A DNA stretch of 64,000 bases from Mesotaenium endlicherianum (GCA_009602735.1 WELA01012617.1:62001-126000); one strand, 5' to 3'; positions 33,076 through 46,368 are shown, counted from the first letter of the stretch. The notes: generated by a model not told the origin, from the sequence alone. Made by a program: numbers and translations.

Positions 33076-33735
33076 TGAAATGAATCGACTTACCAAATAG
33101 ACGATTAACAATTAAAGAAGATCTTTATATCAGCAGGTAATCTTTATGGTGTTTTATGTTACTAGATTTAACAGCAACGAACAACACACTAGCAGTGGAC
33201 AATACTTGCAAGTCAATAATACTCGCCTGTCGGGCTCTTTGAAACGAATCGACTTACCAATAGGCGATTGACAATTGATTAAGATCTTTATATCAACGAG
33301 TCATCTTCGTGGTATATTATGTTAACTGATTAAACAGAAGAAGACAACACACTAACACTGGACAATACTTGCAAGTCAAATGCAAGTAAACTAGCATCAA
33401 TAATGCAATCAGTTTACTCTTACTTAAGCAAGGCTAGAAGACAAAGCGTATCAATGGCTTCTCGCCTTGGATTTAGATCTCAGTAAGCAGTACAAGAGAG
33501 TTGGCCTCGTTTCCGAATGCCAAACTCGAGAGCAATACCTAGTCAGCTGGCTGTCAAAGAATATGTCAGCAAGCTGACCTAAGTTGACTTCAACCTGCTG
33601 CTCCCGGCTGAGTCATTAAACTGATGATTCTATAAGTCCTGCAGACTCTATATTAACTAGAGTTCAGCAGGCTATACTTATTTAACTATTATATTTAAAT
33701 GAATATTATATCTACCAATATACTAATTCATTACA
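33076..33735 (-). mobile_element. 3' LTRs of Gypsy-1c: partial copy plus shortened copy
   Basis: 33076-33239 matches only the outer 160 bp of the LTR. 33240-33735 restarts at TGAAACGAATC and runs to the polypurine tract, but lacks the central 200-odd bases present in other copies. This points to recombination or a second insertion at this end. Confidence 0.75.
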
Positions 33736-33839
33736 ATCCTTCCAACTTAACATCGCCTTGACAACACTAACTAACACTAGTAACAGCGTGATGTCCCTTC
33801 CGCCCTCGGCCTACTGCCATTAGGAGGGAGATGTCCCTG

Positions 33840-35481
33840 GGGCCCTATGGTCAGGGGAGCCAGACCTCCTCCTGTCTTGGGGTCTCCTGAAGCCTTGGGG
33901 ATCCGCGTAGGGGCCCTTGGGAGAACGCAGTAACTGGGTTGTTTCCTCCTGCACAATCTAAAACTTAATGGAGGCAGCCTTCTCCAGGGCAGCCCTCAAA
34001 CTGACAGGTACATATACCGGCATCCTAGAAGGATGTTGCATGACATGAGCCAAGGGCACATGCCCTCTCTGCGAGAGAGATGCCGGCAGGCCTCTGGCTA
34101 TTTCTCAAGCAGCCCACCTGTCTGCCCTGTCTGACTGGGTCTCCGTGCCTGCAGATGGGCTCTGTCCTCTGGCAGTCCCCAGCCAAGTGATATCTTCCTC
34201 TTCAACGAGCTGATGCAGGGCCAACCCAGTCTTCTCCCTTACAGGGGATGTGGCAGGTGTCAGCATCACAGCGGGGCTAGTGTCCTCCTCCTCGCCTTCC
34301 TCCTCTTCTTCCTCTGATCCCTCCTCTCCTTCCCCTGGTTCCTCTGAGACTGCTGGGGTTTCTTCTATCAGCTGCTTTAGCTCTTCCCGAAAAAAAGAAT
34401 ATCCCACTGACCTTCTCCTTTTGGGTGGTGGTGGGGGCTGTTGAGTCCGAACCGCATACATGTTCTTTTCTCCCTGCTTGCTTGCCCATTTGGCATAAGC
34501 GTGCTTCTCTTTAAAAAATGACTCTTGGGCCCTGCTCCTGTCCTCCTGCATTTGTTGGCTCATGCAATCTCTTACTCCATCCAGTCTTGGGTCCTAAGCT
34601 GCAATACGAGGAGGCAACACTATGTTCCCCTGTAGGTCTGTTAGGAAGTCTTCCTCCCTTGCCTTGTCATTTTGCTGGTCCCTCATGTTGATGGTCATCC
34701 ACCGCCAATCGGTGGGCTTCTGGAAGAAGGTAGGGTTTGTCCTTTTCAGAGTACAAGGGTACTAGTGCTCTGCAAAGTACAGCTGACTGGTTTTCCTTGC
34801 AAAAAATTCCCAGCTCCTTCTCTCCACCTCATTATACGTGGCCTTGAACTTGTTATGGGATGTAGAGTCCTTAAAGCTGTCCGCGTCCATGGGGATCATC
34901 CTGATGACCCTATCTTTCCCCCAGATACCCGGAATTGATACAGCTCCTGCTTCATTTACTTGGGCCATTGCCTTAGCCTCTCTGACCGTATATCTCACCA
35001 TCCTGGCATAATCGTGGTAGAGGAGGAGTCCTGTGCTGACCTCTATATACTTGTCAAAGCTTTCAGATGTCTCCCCTTCCCTCTGCAGGATGTCCTGCTG
35101 TGCCTCACTGCGACATCTCTGGGCATACTTGAAGGCCTCCTCCAGCAAATCAAAGCCCTTGCCCAGCACGGTGTAGCGGTAGCTGCTGATTCTCCTTTGT
35201 TCTTCTTCTTCAGCCTGCTCCTTCCGCCTCTCCTCAGCTTGCCTCTCCTCTTCCGCCTTCTTGGCCTCCTCTGCAGCTTTTTTGTCCAGTTCTTCCTGCC
35301 TTAGCCTGGCCTGTTCCTCCTCCTTCTTCTTCTTTTGTGCCTCCCGCTGTTGTTGGAGTCGTGACTCCTGAGCGGAGATGGAGGATGATTTGATGTCGCC
35401 ACGAAATCGCAAGTATTCTGCATGTGCCTCTTCCGCTCTTCTCTTCCTCTTAAGTTCCAACTTCTGAGTCATCCTGCTCAA
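33840..35481 (-). pseudogene. Gypsy-1c ORF3 region, type B
   Basis: Very similar to the 1b copy: MSRMTQKLELKRKRRAEEAH, YRYTVLGKGFDLLEEAF, YIEVSTGLLLYHDYA, YNEVERRSWEF, an acidic run and proline-rich QQPPPPPKRRRSVGY. That the same type-B sequence occurs in this older copy shows type B was already present when 1c inserted. Broken. Confidence 0.7.
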
Positions 35482-35849
35482 TCATAAACACAAGGCAGTT
35501 AGTGAAGTCATGATACTTTGCCGCTACTGAGTGCCCCTGGTGAAGAAGAACGTGATAGGATGAGTCCCTAGTGTGTAGTACCTTGTGTGAGTGAGTATAA
35601 GAGAGAATTCAGTTAGAGAGAAAAAGTGAGTATGAGCGCAGGTTGAGTGTGTAGAATGGTTATAAAATTTGCGTGGCTGATCCCGAAACGGAACACACTC
35701 CCTCCAACTTCATTTTAAAGGTGGGCTGCCTGTCACGACTGTCACTATCTGTCACTAACTGTCACATTCCCCTTCGACTTATATAGAGACAGGACATCCT
35801 GTCACCTGTCCATGTCCACTGAAATGACAGTTAGGAAGGGGTGCCAGCC

Positions 35850-38800
35850 GCCCGAAAGTGGAATCGTTTCAACGCCCCTTTGGCACTGGTCAGCTGGCCT
35901 TTAAATTCTCAAGTGTCCCTAGAGGCATCGTAACCCTTCCATCGGACCAGATACTTCATGACATATTAGATGATCGACGGACAGAGGGAGCGTTTAAAGT
36001 CTCCTCGACCTCATATTCCATCCCGGACAGCGGGGACCGGTCCCGGTTGGACAGGTAACCGACCTGTGAACAGTATGTCACCTTTAATTATGGTTCTAGG
36101 AAGGAGACATTAAAGACTGGGTGATCCTTGTATTCTGCTGACATGTTCAGTTTGTAAGCATTCTGACCGACAGGGCGCACCACCGAATATGGACCGACCC
36201 AAACAGGTCCAAGCTTTTTCTTGACCACACCAGGCAGGTACAAGTGCTGAGAATGCAGTTTGACCAAATCGCCCTTAGAAAATGTCAGTTCTCGACGGTG
36301 CTGATTAGCGTATTTTTGTTGGTTTTCCTGGGCCTTGTGCAGGTTTTGTTGGACTTTCGACAAGGTGTCAGCAAACTCCTGGAAAAACTGGAGGGAGACC
36401 GGATTATCAATCCCTTCAGGGTGAGTTAAAGACTCCCCTAGTACATCTAAAGGAGACTTAGGGACTCTGCCCAGGCTCAGTTCAAAGGCAGTCTTGCCCG
36501 TTGACGAGTGCATCGCACTGTTGACCGCAAACTGGATTTGAGGCAACAAGTCATCCCGGTTGTCTTCTTTTTGGTTAATATATGCTCTCATCACCTCTCG
36601 CAAACCTCGGTTAGTTCTTTCAGTCTGCCTATCAGTTTAAGGGTGGTTTGTTGTGCTGAGCAGCTGTTTGACTCCCATTAACCCCATTAAAGCTCTCCAG
36701 AACTTATGGGTAAATTTTAAGTCTCTGTCTGAGATGATATTAGAGGGTGGCCCATGTTGGCATACTACATGGTGGTGAAACTGTCTCGCTGTTTTGAGTG
36801 TAGTTACTTTGACAGTTGTGGGGATGAAAATGACTATTTTTGTCAGTTTATCCACGACCACCAGTATCGAATCATGCCCATTGGCAGTTCGTGGCAGTGT
36901 TACCACCCATTCCATGGATATTGTTTCCCAGCGTCCAGCTGGGATTGGCAGCGATTGTAAGAGGCCCCCCGGTGGTGTGTGTCTAGACTTAATTCTCTGA
37001 AACTGATCACAGGACTTCACATATTTCAAGACCTCCCAAATTATCCCTCCCAATGATAATGTTTTGCCACGTTGTCAACAGTTTTGGCTTGCCCCAAATG
37101 CCCACCCAGTAAACTGTCATGTGCTTGACTCAATAAAAGGGACCTTATTTCCAAGTGATTAGGAATGACCAGCTTCAGCCTGCCTGAAGTGGTTTCAGTC
37201 ACCTAGACCCCTCCCTTAAGCTTATACCCGAGTGCAGTAGCAAGACACACACCATCACTGGGGCTGGGGTCAAATGTTGGGTCCGAAAGGTAGGCTTTCC
37301 TAAGTTGTTCAAGGAAGGACTTTTTCACCTTTAGTGAAGTGAGTGCACAAGGAACTTTATCTACAGCATGCCGACTAAAGTTCCTTTCTTGCAAGTCAGG
37401 TCTTCTAGCAGCAGCAGCAGGATTTAACTTCCCTGGTTTGTAGTCAATCTGGACTTGAAACTGCTCTAGCATCTGGCTCCAGCGGTTCTTCTCCTTGACA
37501 GGTTGGACTTCTTCTGAAAGTGAGTCAGAGTTAGATGATCTGTAATCACCTTAAAAGCTTTACCATGTAAGTAAGCTCTCTACTGTTTGAGCACATGAAT
37601 AATAGCTAGCAGCTCTTTATCATGCACATAGTAATTAATCTCAGCTGGATTAAATCTCATAGACTCATACAACACAGGATGCCACTCTTGCTTTTACCTT
37701 ACTATCCTTTGTGGTTTTGTCAGCAGGCTGCAACAAAATAGCACCCATGGCAAAGTCAGAAGCATCAGTAATCACCTGCACAGGTTTGCTGGGGTCATAC
37801 ACGGCTAGCACTGGGGCAGAACAAAGAGCATCTTTAAGGGTCTGGAAGGCAGCCTGCTGCTGTTCCCCCCACACATACCCTATGTCTTTCTTGGTAAGGT
37901 CAGTCAGTTTACTGGCCTTCGTAGAATAATTCTCAATAAATCTTCTATAGTAGTTAGCCAACCCAAGGAAGGATCTCGCTTCGGAGACGAATTGTGGTAT
38001 AGGCCAGTCCCTTATGGTCTGGACCTTCTTAGGATCCACACTGATGCCCTCTTTGCTGACAATATGGCCTAGAAATTCAATACTTTTCTTGAAGAAATCA
38101 CACTTGCTCATTTTAGCATACAACTGGTTTCTTCTCAGAGTGTCCATGACTGTCTTTAAGTGTTCAGCATGCTGAGCTTCATCTTTAGAGATATCATCCG
38201 AGAAATCTTCCACAAACTTATCCAGGTAAGGTCTGAAATTGTCATTCATAACACCCATGAAGGTAACAATAGCATTAGTCAGTCCAAATGGCATCACGTT
38301 GAACTCATAGTGTCCATAACGTGTGCGGAAGGCAGTCTTGTGTTCATCCCCCTCAGCAACTCTGATCTGATGATAACCACTCTTGAGATCAATCTTACTG
38401 AACACTTTAGCACCAGACAGGGTATCAAGCAAGTCCTCGATTCTAGGTAAAGCATGATTGTTCTTTACTGTAATTCTGTTAAGAGCTCTGGAATGAACGC
38501 ACATCCGCTTGCTCCCATCCTTTTTCTTACCAAAGAGGATGGGTGCGCCATAAGGTGATTCACTGGGGGAGATGTAACCATCCTCCTCAAGCTCTGCGAT
38601 TGGTGTTATCAACTCTTTGCTCTCCACATAAGACAAGCCATAAGTGCGCTGCCAAGGTGGCTGACTCCCAGGTAATAAGTCAATCCTGTGATCCACTTCC
38701 CTCTCAGGAGGCAGTCCTGGAGGCATTAAAAAACATCAGTGTACTGAGCAACAATTTTTGCAGCAGTAGAATGCTCCGGAGGGCTTACCTTTTTCTCAAT

Positions 38801-39550
38801 CACTTCTTCAGGTTGAGGAGGTACCTCTCTTAGCGGCAGACAGAGCATTCTGTCTTCGTTCTGGTTCCAATTTTCAATGAACTCCATTGCATTCAGCAAT
38901 TTGCATCCTCCTGGAAGCCTCTTCTTTTCCTTCATTTGCTATCCATACAGGACAAGAGGAAGAGCACTGGTGGGTGCCAAGTTAGTCTGCCCATCACTGG
39001 CTCCTCTCACTCTAACTGTACCTTTGCTCCAATACACTTCGGCTTGATGTCTATTAAGCCAAGACCTGCCTAGCACGAGATCATAAAAGCCAGTGTGGAG
39101 TACGTTGAATGTGAGCGTTTCAGTTAGAACTGCAATGCCAGAATCTAACTGGACCTCAATAGGCTTGGTTATAATTCCTCCCGGGATACTTGAGGCATCT
39201 CCAAGGAATATTTTTCTATTCCCTTGGGTGACAGTAGGCAGCCTTAGCTGCTTAACTAAGTCCTTATGGATGAAAGTATGTGACGTCCCTCCGTCAACAA
39301 ATGCCCTCACCTTCCTACCTGCAATCATGCAATGCAGTAGGATAGGGGGGACTGTCTTTTCCTGACTTTCGCATTGTTCTCCTGACTTAGCAAAGAAATG
39401 TTGGACATCAGGTGGAACAAGAGCATCCAGAGTGTGCACTCCCTGGAGATCTATATTGCTGATGGTCTCCCTTATCTGGTTGTCAGGCATGCATAGTGAA
39501 TCCTGTTCAGCAGGACCCATAATACCTGCTACGAGGGCACCTAGTGACAA
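35850..39550 (-). pseudogene. Gypsy-1c pol with remnants of chromodomain
   Basis: Protease about 39270-39340 ([18 protein letters not shown]). Reverse transcriptase about 37980-38500 ([26 protein letters not shown]). RNase H about 37600-37800. Integrase about 36640-37050. GPY/F-like module about 36160-36230. The chromodomain area (35850-36060) is poorly preserved. Heavily broken. Confidence 0.8.
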
Positions 39551-39716
39551 CTCACTATCTCTACCATCCTCACAGCCAATAGACTGGATTACTGACTGTT
39601 GCTATCTTTTAAAGGCTGGTCTTTTCTCTCGACCTTGGGGAGGTGCTTGACTAGACACTGTTCTTTGAAGTGACCCGTCTGCTGGCAATGGAAGCAAACA
39701 GATTTTGCTGAAGCTG
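39551..39716 (-). pseudogene. Gypsy-1c gag, end part (left of Gypsy-2)
   Basis: Short remainder of gag at the gag-pol boundary, ending at the Gypsy-2 target duplication AGCTG (39712-39716). The rest of gag resumes at 46369. Confidence 0.7.
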
Positions 39717-40968
39717 TGAAAGGGGCAAAGTGCCCTGGTGGAAGCGTAGTGACTCACGAGGAACAAAGCTAGTTGCAATCATACTCAAGAGTGCGGCGGC
39801 ATATTGCTAAGAAAGCTTAGGAAAATCACTTGACATTTTGAGTGGCAAGAAACTGCTCACAAATGATGTAGGATGAAAGGCCTTGTCATTATAAACCCGT
39901 AGGAATTTACAGAAGTGAAAACTGATAAGAAACAAAGAAGTTATGCCTTTTTATTATTTTCTGCCTAAGTGCTCCTCCCTAGGAGGAAGCTACGGATTTT
40001 CCTAAGTGTTCGTCAAATTGTCCCTTCCAAAATATTCGTGAGTAAGCCAGATCGGTCTAATCTGACGTGTCGGGCCGAATTGACGTCCACATACATGCAT
40101 CGACATTACTAGAATATTCTATCTTAGACGCGCTAGGCTGAACCGAAACTTCTAGGTAAATCGACCTAGTCGGCACTCCGCGTCAGTCGAACTTATGTGA
40201 AGGTTCAAGTTCATTCTAACGGGCCAGATCGCTCGACGCTGTCGGTCAATCCGACGGTCGCGCTCACCGCGAATTAAGGACAGTCGTCAACGGACCTCAA
40301 AACTAATTAAACTTCGGAAATCCATAACTCTCTTAATACTTGACCAAATTCGATGAACTTTATATCAGAATGACCACAAAAATGCTGTAGTGAAACAGAT
40401 AGATAAAGTACTTAGTAAAACAGAATACTTTATCTATTCAAGACAAGGATCTTTGAACACAAGTGGTAGCTTCTTGAAAGAGAGATGGCTTCTTGAAAGT
40501 TAATATATTTCTGGATTTTGGCAAGTACAAGAGTGATTCTGGAATGTCTTTCTATGTTCTAGCTCTTGTTTATATACTTGCTACATAAGTAATTTCTAGG
40601 AAGGTGTATGTTGATGTGTTGGCACCCAACACATCCCAAAACTTGCCACCTCTTTCTAGAATAATGTACACATGTCCTTTTGACCTAAAAATGGCACATC
40701 TGACTTTTGCCACATGGAGTTCTTCTAGGTCTTTCCTCTAACTTCGAAAATGCCTTGGAAGGTTCAAAGGACATGAACCAAGTTACTAGAGTACCTATTC
40801 ACACTTGACTCCACACCATACTACTTCAAATATATTTGAAAACATTAAAATATATGCAAACTAATGTATAATAACTCAAATCACTACAAATGCACTCTAC
40901 ACTACTATATAGTCAAAACATACTTTCATGAAACTCAAAAATGCACTTTATAAACCTATGACCTTACA
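39717..40968 (-). mobile_element. 3' LTR of Gypsy-2 (carrying a solo LTR-5)
   Basis: Same sequence as 45623-46368 except for a clean 508-bp gain (503-bp LTR plus 5-bp duplication) at 40386. Confidence 0.9.
40386..40888 (-). mobile_element. Solo LTR of family LTR-5
   Basis: 503 bp bounded by TGTAGTGA and TCACTACA, flanked by a perfect 5-bp duplication AATGC (40381-40385 and 40889-40893). The empty site is seen in the other Gypsy-2 LTR near 46290, which proves the insertion. A TATATAAA box on the minus strand gives the orientation. It is 99 percent identical to 1-222. Confidence 0.92.
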
Positions 40969-43900
40969 TCATCCCCCTCCTCAAGATGCGACGTCCTCGA
41001 CGCATTTTGCAGATAACGTCTCAACTTACTCTTACAATGAGTCAAGTTGGCCGCTGGCTCCCAAGTGTTGTCGTCCGCATGGTAGCCTTTCCACTTGACC
41101 AGATACTCTTGGGCAAATCGTTGACCTCGCTTGACTCGTCGATCGCCGACAATCGCCTCCACTTCATACTCCAATACATCATCGATCTCGACCGGTGGTG
41201 GCGGTGTAGGTAGTCGTCCTGGATGTCCTTCATTCGGGTCAACGTATGGCCGCAGACAATTGGCATGGAACATATCATGGATACGCCAGCCTGAAGGAAG
41301 TTCCAACTTGTAGGCCATTGGATTCACCTGCTTGAGCACTACAAAGGGACCTGTAAACCGTGCCCGCAGTTTCCTCTTGCCTGTGAAAGGTAGGTTCTCT
41401 GTGGACGAGAGTACTTTGTCGCCCACATGGAATGTCACTTCCCTCCTGTGCTTGTTAGCATGCTTGACCTGCTCTTCCTGTGCCTTCTGAATACACATCT
41501 TCGCCATGTGCCAAGTATTGGCCATCTGCTCCATAAAAGCTTGTGTAGTAGGAACCTGAGTCTTCTTGGCCTTCTCCAACAAGTTGTTCCCTGGATGATA
41601 TACTTCTCTTCCGTAAACCATAGCAAATGGTGACTGCTTGGTCGATCCCTGCATGCTGTTGTTGTAGGCAAACTCCAGTCCTGGCAACTTCTTGTCCCAC
41701 TCTGAAGGGTCCTCCATAGTGAAACTCCTGAGCACCTCTTGCAGAGTTCTGTTGAGCCTCTCACTCTGCCCGTCTGTCTGAGGGTGATAGGAAGTGCTCA
41801 TACTCAGCTTGGTCCCCATCAATGTAAACAATGACCGCCAAAAGTTGCTAGTGAACCTTGGATCCCGATCTGAAACGATCACCTTCGGCAACCCATGTAG
41901 TCTGAAAATATGATCAAAGAATAGCCGTGCCACATCTGCTGCCGTAGAAGTCTCCTTCATGGGAATGAAGTGAGCCATCTTGCTGAGTCTGTCGACACTA
42001 CCTATACTGCATCGTGCCCTTGACTACTGACAGGTAACGATGTGATGAAGTCCATAGCAATCTGCTTCCAAGGATACTCTGGAATAGGCAGGGGCTGCAA
42101 TGTACCTCCCTTCTTTTGATTTGGTATCTTGTTTCTCTGGCACGCATCGCAACTCCTGATCCACTCCTCGATGTCCTTGTCTATATTTCTCCAGTAGTAT
42201 TCCCGCTTCAGCTCGCTTGCCGTCTTCTCGCTTCCAAAGTGTCCAGCATATAAGCAGTCATGATGCTCCGCAAGTAGTAAGTCTCGTAGCTCCTTGATGT
42301 CAGGTACCACTACTCTCTTGGAATCACCATAATACCATATGCCGTCTTTCTTTTGCCTACTCGAGTTGGACTCAGCTGCTCCACCATCAGCAAACTCTGG
42401 GTCCTCCTCATAACTTCTCTGAAGCTTCTGTTTGAAGTCCATATTCTCCTTGATGACTGAAACAGCTGCAAGGTCACACCTCCTGGATAGAGCGTCTGCA
42501 GGGTTGATCTTCCCAGGTAAGTACTCAATCTTGTGGTCAAACTGTTGCAGAAACTCCATCCACCTTGCCTGTCTTTGTGTCAACGTTGGTTGCGTCATAA
42601 ACTTCTCCAAGCTCTTGTGGTCGGTCTTGATGCACACCTTCCGGCCGTCCACATAACATCGCCAAATCCTCAAAGCCCGGAGAATAGCCAACATCACCCG
42701 CTCGTGTGCTGCATAGTTTTGCTCAGCAGGACTCAACTTCCTGCTCTCATATGCCACAGGCTGCAATCCTTTGCCCTGGTCCTGGAGAAGAATGGCTCCC
42801 ACCGCAAAGTTTGACGCGTCTGTGATGATGGTGAAAGGAAGCTCTGGAATTGCAATTGCCAACAAAGGTGCCTGTGTCAACAGCTCCTTAATCTTCTCAA
42901 ATGCTTGCTGCTCCTTGTCACCCCATACCCACTTCTCTTGCTTCTTCAACATGTCCGTGAGCGGTGCACATACCTTGGCAAATCCTTCAATGAAACGTCG
43001 ATAATAATTCGCCATACCGAGGGAATTCCTGAGTTGATGAATATCAGCAGGTACCGGCCAATCTCTGACTGCTTGCACCTTCTTCTGCTCCACCTTGACT
43101 CCTTCAGCTCCCACTATGTGTCCAAGAAACTCGACCTCCTTGAGACAGAAGTCGCACTTGCTCATCTTCCTATACAGCTTTTGATCTCTCAAGACCTCCA
43201 ACACCTTCCTTAGATGCCCCACATGCTCTTCCAAGGTCTTTGAATAGATCAGGTTGTCGTCCAAAAATACCACCACAAACTGGTCCAAGTAGGGTCTGAA
43301 GATACTATTCATGAGTCCCATGAATGTAGCAAGTGCATTGGTCAATCCAAAAGGCATGACTGTGAACTCGAACAAACCATAGCGAGTTCTGAAAGCAGTC
43401 TTCTGAACGTCTCCTTCCGCAATCCGTACCTGGTGATAGCCACTCCTCAAATCGATCTTCGAGAAATACTTCGCCCCGACAAGCCTGTCAATCAACTCGT
43501 CCACTCGTGGAAGTGGGTACCTGTTCTTGATGGTGACCTTGTTGAGTGCCCGGTAGTCGACACACATCCTCATAGTCCCATCCTTCTTCTTCACAAATAA
43601 GACTGGCGCTGCAAATGGAGACTCGCTGGGTCGGATGAATCCCTTCTCCAACAACTCTGTCAGCTGCTTCTTCAACTCGTCTAACTCCGCGAACGATTGA
43701 CGATAGGCGGGTCTCACTGGTGGCTTGCTCCCTGGTTCCAACTCCATCTTGTGCTCCATAGCTCTCTGTGGAGGTAATCCTGTAGGTAGCTCCTAAGGAA
43801 ACACGCACTTGAACTCCTCCAACAGCGCCTTAATTTGGGCAGGCATCTCAGCAGGCTTCTTCTCTTGAGCAGTTGGGCTCTGCTCCTTCTGAGCAAGGGG

Positions 43901-44638
43901 ATCAGACACCACTACTTGCTCCTCCGGCGATGTACATTCGCCCAGGCTGTTAGGATTCACGCTTGCTCCATCTGATGACCTGGCCAGGGCCACCGAAACA
44001 AGGTACATCTCCTTCACCTGATTCGCCCTGCATAGCTTCTTAACTTGCAGGCTCGACAGAAGACAGTTACTTGTGGTCGTATCTACCTCCACCTGTTTCG
44101 CTGTCTCCGTTCGACCATCACGCCCTTGGACTTTCACTTGTCCGGTGCTCCAGTGCACTTGAGGGTTGGCTTTCCTCAGCCATGGTCGGCCCAATATCAC
44201 CTCATAGTGACCCAACTCTGCCTGCTCCATATTTTCCTTACTCCGGTGCCCCGCTACTTCCACGTGAATAGCTTCCGTAGGTGCACCACACTTGAGTCTC
44301 TGCCCATTCGCCAAAATTGCCTCCTTAGGCTCATAATGCTTCTGCACAGGGATTCGCCACTGTTTCACCAGCTTCTTGTGCACAAAATTTGCACTTGCGC
44401 CACTGTCGACCATACACTTCGCATTATTGCCGTCGACCACTCCTTCCACGATGATAGGCTTGTCAACGTCTCGTCCTTTGCTTCTCGGCAGGCTCCTGGG
44501 GATAACCTCCTTGTGAGTTCTCGTCTTCACACCAGTAGACACCCCAGAACGACTTACTGGCGTCCTCCTTTTTCCTGCTGTTGAGGTTGCTTCGCCTTCA
44601 CATGACAGTCTCGAGCCAGATGTCCAAGCTTGCCGCAA
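40956..44638 (-). pseudogene. Gypsy-2 pol: PR-RT-RNase H-IN-chromodomain
   Basis: Protease about 44370-44450 (CMVDSGASANFVHKKLV). Reverse transcriptase about 43150-43620 ([37 protein letters not shown]). RNase H about 42560-42850 ([16 protein letters not shown]). Integrase with CDACQRNK near 42150 and core about 41650-41980 (VSDRDPRFTS, STSYHPQTDGQSERLNR). GPY/F-like module about 41330-41400 and chromodomain about 41010-41175 (EYLVKWKGYHADDNTWEP). The start overlaps gag in a different frame, a layout for which gypsy elements commonly use frameshifting. Only a couple of breaks. Confidence 0.88.
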
Positions 44639-45585
44639 CTATAGCACGGTCCTCTCGGCTTGAAATTCTGCTGCCTGCGCTGGTACTGCACAAGTCCCAA
44701 CTCCATGGGTACTGGACCTTGAACACTCGTGCTTGGCGCTTGAGATCCAAAGTGTCGATATCCTCCAAAGTTGTGGCTGCCCCACTGCCTCTGACTATAC
44801 TCCACAGCGTCGACCCTTGTTGCCAATGCCATCATTTCTCCAAGACTGGTAGGGTCCTTGAGCGCCACTTCCTTGGCCACAGTTGGCTTGAGTCCCCTCT
44901 TGAACTTGTCCATCATCTCCGACTCGTGCATGGATGGACATTGAAGCACCAGCTCGTTGAAGCGCGATACATACTCCTGAACGCTTCCTCGTTGACGAAG
45001 GCGCACCAATAGATCTCGAGCGGTAGCCTCGGGTGCAATAGGTTGAAATTGCCTCTTCAAGCCTTCAAATAGCTGATCAACAGTAGCAGGAACTCCAGAC
45101 AGCTGCTCTTCTCGTTCATACCAAGCTCCAGCACTCTTCTGCAGCAAAGTTATGACAAAGGCGACTTGCCTGTCGGGCGTAAGCGCAGAATACTCCATAA
45201 ATTTCTTCACTCCAAAAATCCACTGATGAACAGGCGGCGATCCACGCTCTCCAGTATAAACTTCAGGCTTAGGCGCACGCACTCCTGATGCGGGTGGAAT
45301 AACTGGTTGCACCACTGGGTTAGCATAAATTGGTGGCACAACAGGTGTAGGTGCCGAACTCGTCGAAGCGGTGTTCCCCATAACAACTCGCACCATTCTC
45401 TCCACCTCCGCGCGCATATTTTGTTGAAACTGGGTGTAGACTTCTCCTCCAGTTGCATTTGCCATTTGCCTTAGCATCGCCTGCATCTCTTGTTGCTCTC
45501 TGGTCATCGTTGGTGCTGCCTGCTGCCCCGTGCACTCAACATGCTCGACATGTTCGCCTCCTCCAGCTGCCGGCTGCGACTCCAT
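44554..45585 (-). CDS. Gypsy-2 gag
   Basis: 343 residues starting MESQPAAGGGEHVEHVE 24 bases after the primer site. The retrotransposon gag domain occupies about residues 125-265 (SAGAWYEREEQL, L-K-R-Q-F-Q-P, YVSRFNELVLQCPSM, MDKFKRGLKP). It ends with a perfect zinc knuckle, CYSCGKLGHLARDC, near residue 320. The frame is intact. Confidence 0.9.
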   Translation of the reverse strand: MESQPAAGGGEHVEHVECTGQQAAPTMTREQQEMQAMLRQMANATGGEVYTQFQQNMRAEVERMVRVVMGNTASTSSAPTPVVPPIYANPVVQPVIPPASGVRAPKPEVYTGERGSPPVHQWIFGVKKFMEYSALTPDRQVAFVITLLQKSAGAWYEREEQLSGVPATVDQLFEGLKRQFQPIAPEATARDLLVRLRQRGSVQEYVSRFNELVLQCPSMHESEMMDKFKRGLKPTVAKEVALKDPTSLGEMMALATRVDAVEYSQRQWGSHNFGGYRHFGSQAPSTSVQGPVPMELGLVQYQRRQQNFKPRGPCYSCGKLGHLARDCHVKAKQPQQQEKGGRQ

Positions 45586-45608
45586 AATATAATATGCAAA
45601 CTAGCCCT

Positions 45609-45620
45609 GCTCCGATACCA
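45609..45620 (-). promoter_or_regulatory. Primer-binding site of Gypsy-2
   Basis: Minus strand TGGTATCGGAGC, two bases inside the 5' LTR. Confidence 0.8.
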
Positions 45621-45622
45621 GA

Positions 45623-46368
45623 TGAAAGGGGCAAAGTGCCCTAGTGGAAGCGTAGTGACTCACGAGGAACAAAGCTAGTTGCAATCATACTCAAGAGTGC
45701 GGCGGCATATTGCTAAGAAAGCTTAGGAAAATTACTTGACATTTTGAGTGGCAAGAAATTGCTCACAAATGATGTAGAATGAAAGGCCTTGTCATTATAA
45801 ACCCGTAGGAATTTACAGAAGTGAAAACTGATAAGAAACAAAGAAGTTATGCCTTTTTATTATTTTCTGCCTAAGTGCTCCTCCCTAGGAGGAAGCTACG
45901 GATTTTCCCTAAAGTGTTCGTCAAATCGTCCCTTCCAGAATATTCGTGAGTAAGCCAGATCGGTCTAATCTGACGTGTCGGGCCAAATTGACGTCCACAT
46001 ACATGCATCGACATTACTAGAATATTCTATCTTAGACGCGCTAGGCTAAACCGAAACTTCTAGGTAAATCGACCTAGTCGGCACTCCGCGTCAGTCGAAC
46101 TTACGTGAAGGTTCGAGTTCATTCTAACGGGCCAGATCGCTCGACGCTGTCGGTCAATCCAACGGTCGCGCTCACCGCGAATTAAGGACAGTCGTCAACC
46201 GACCTCAAAACTAATTAAACTTCGGAAATCCATAACTCTCTCAATAATTGACCAAGTTCGATGAACTTTATATCAAAATGACCACAAAAATGCTCTCTCC
46301 ACTACTATATAGTCAAAACATACTTTCATGAAACTCAAAAATGCACTTTATAAACCTATGACCTTACA
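45623..46368 (-). mobile_element. 5' LTR of Gypsy-2
   Basis: 746 bp, TGAAAGGGG...CCTTACA, next to target duplication AGCTG. It retains the site that is empty of LTR-5. Confidence 0.92.

Larger units (their letters stand above)
39717..46368 (-). mobile_element. Gypsy-2: nearly whole Ty3/gypsy chromovirus
   Basis: 6,652 bp from TGAAAGGGG to CCTTACA, flanked by a perfect 5-bp target duplication AGCTG (39712-39716 and 46369-46373) within Gypsy-1c gag. LTRs are 39717-40968 and 45623-46368; apart from an inserted solo LTR they are 744 and 746 bp and differ at about twenty positions by eye (2-3 percent, mostly transitions), so the element is young. Gag, protease, reverse transcriptase, RNase H, integrase and chromodomain are all readable, with only about two or three breaks. 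It has no ORF3. It belongs to a different family from Gypsy-1. Confidence 0.92.
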
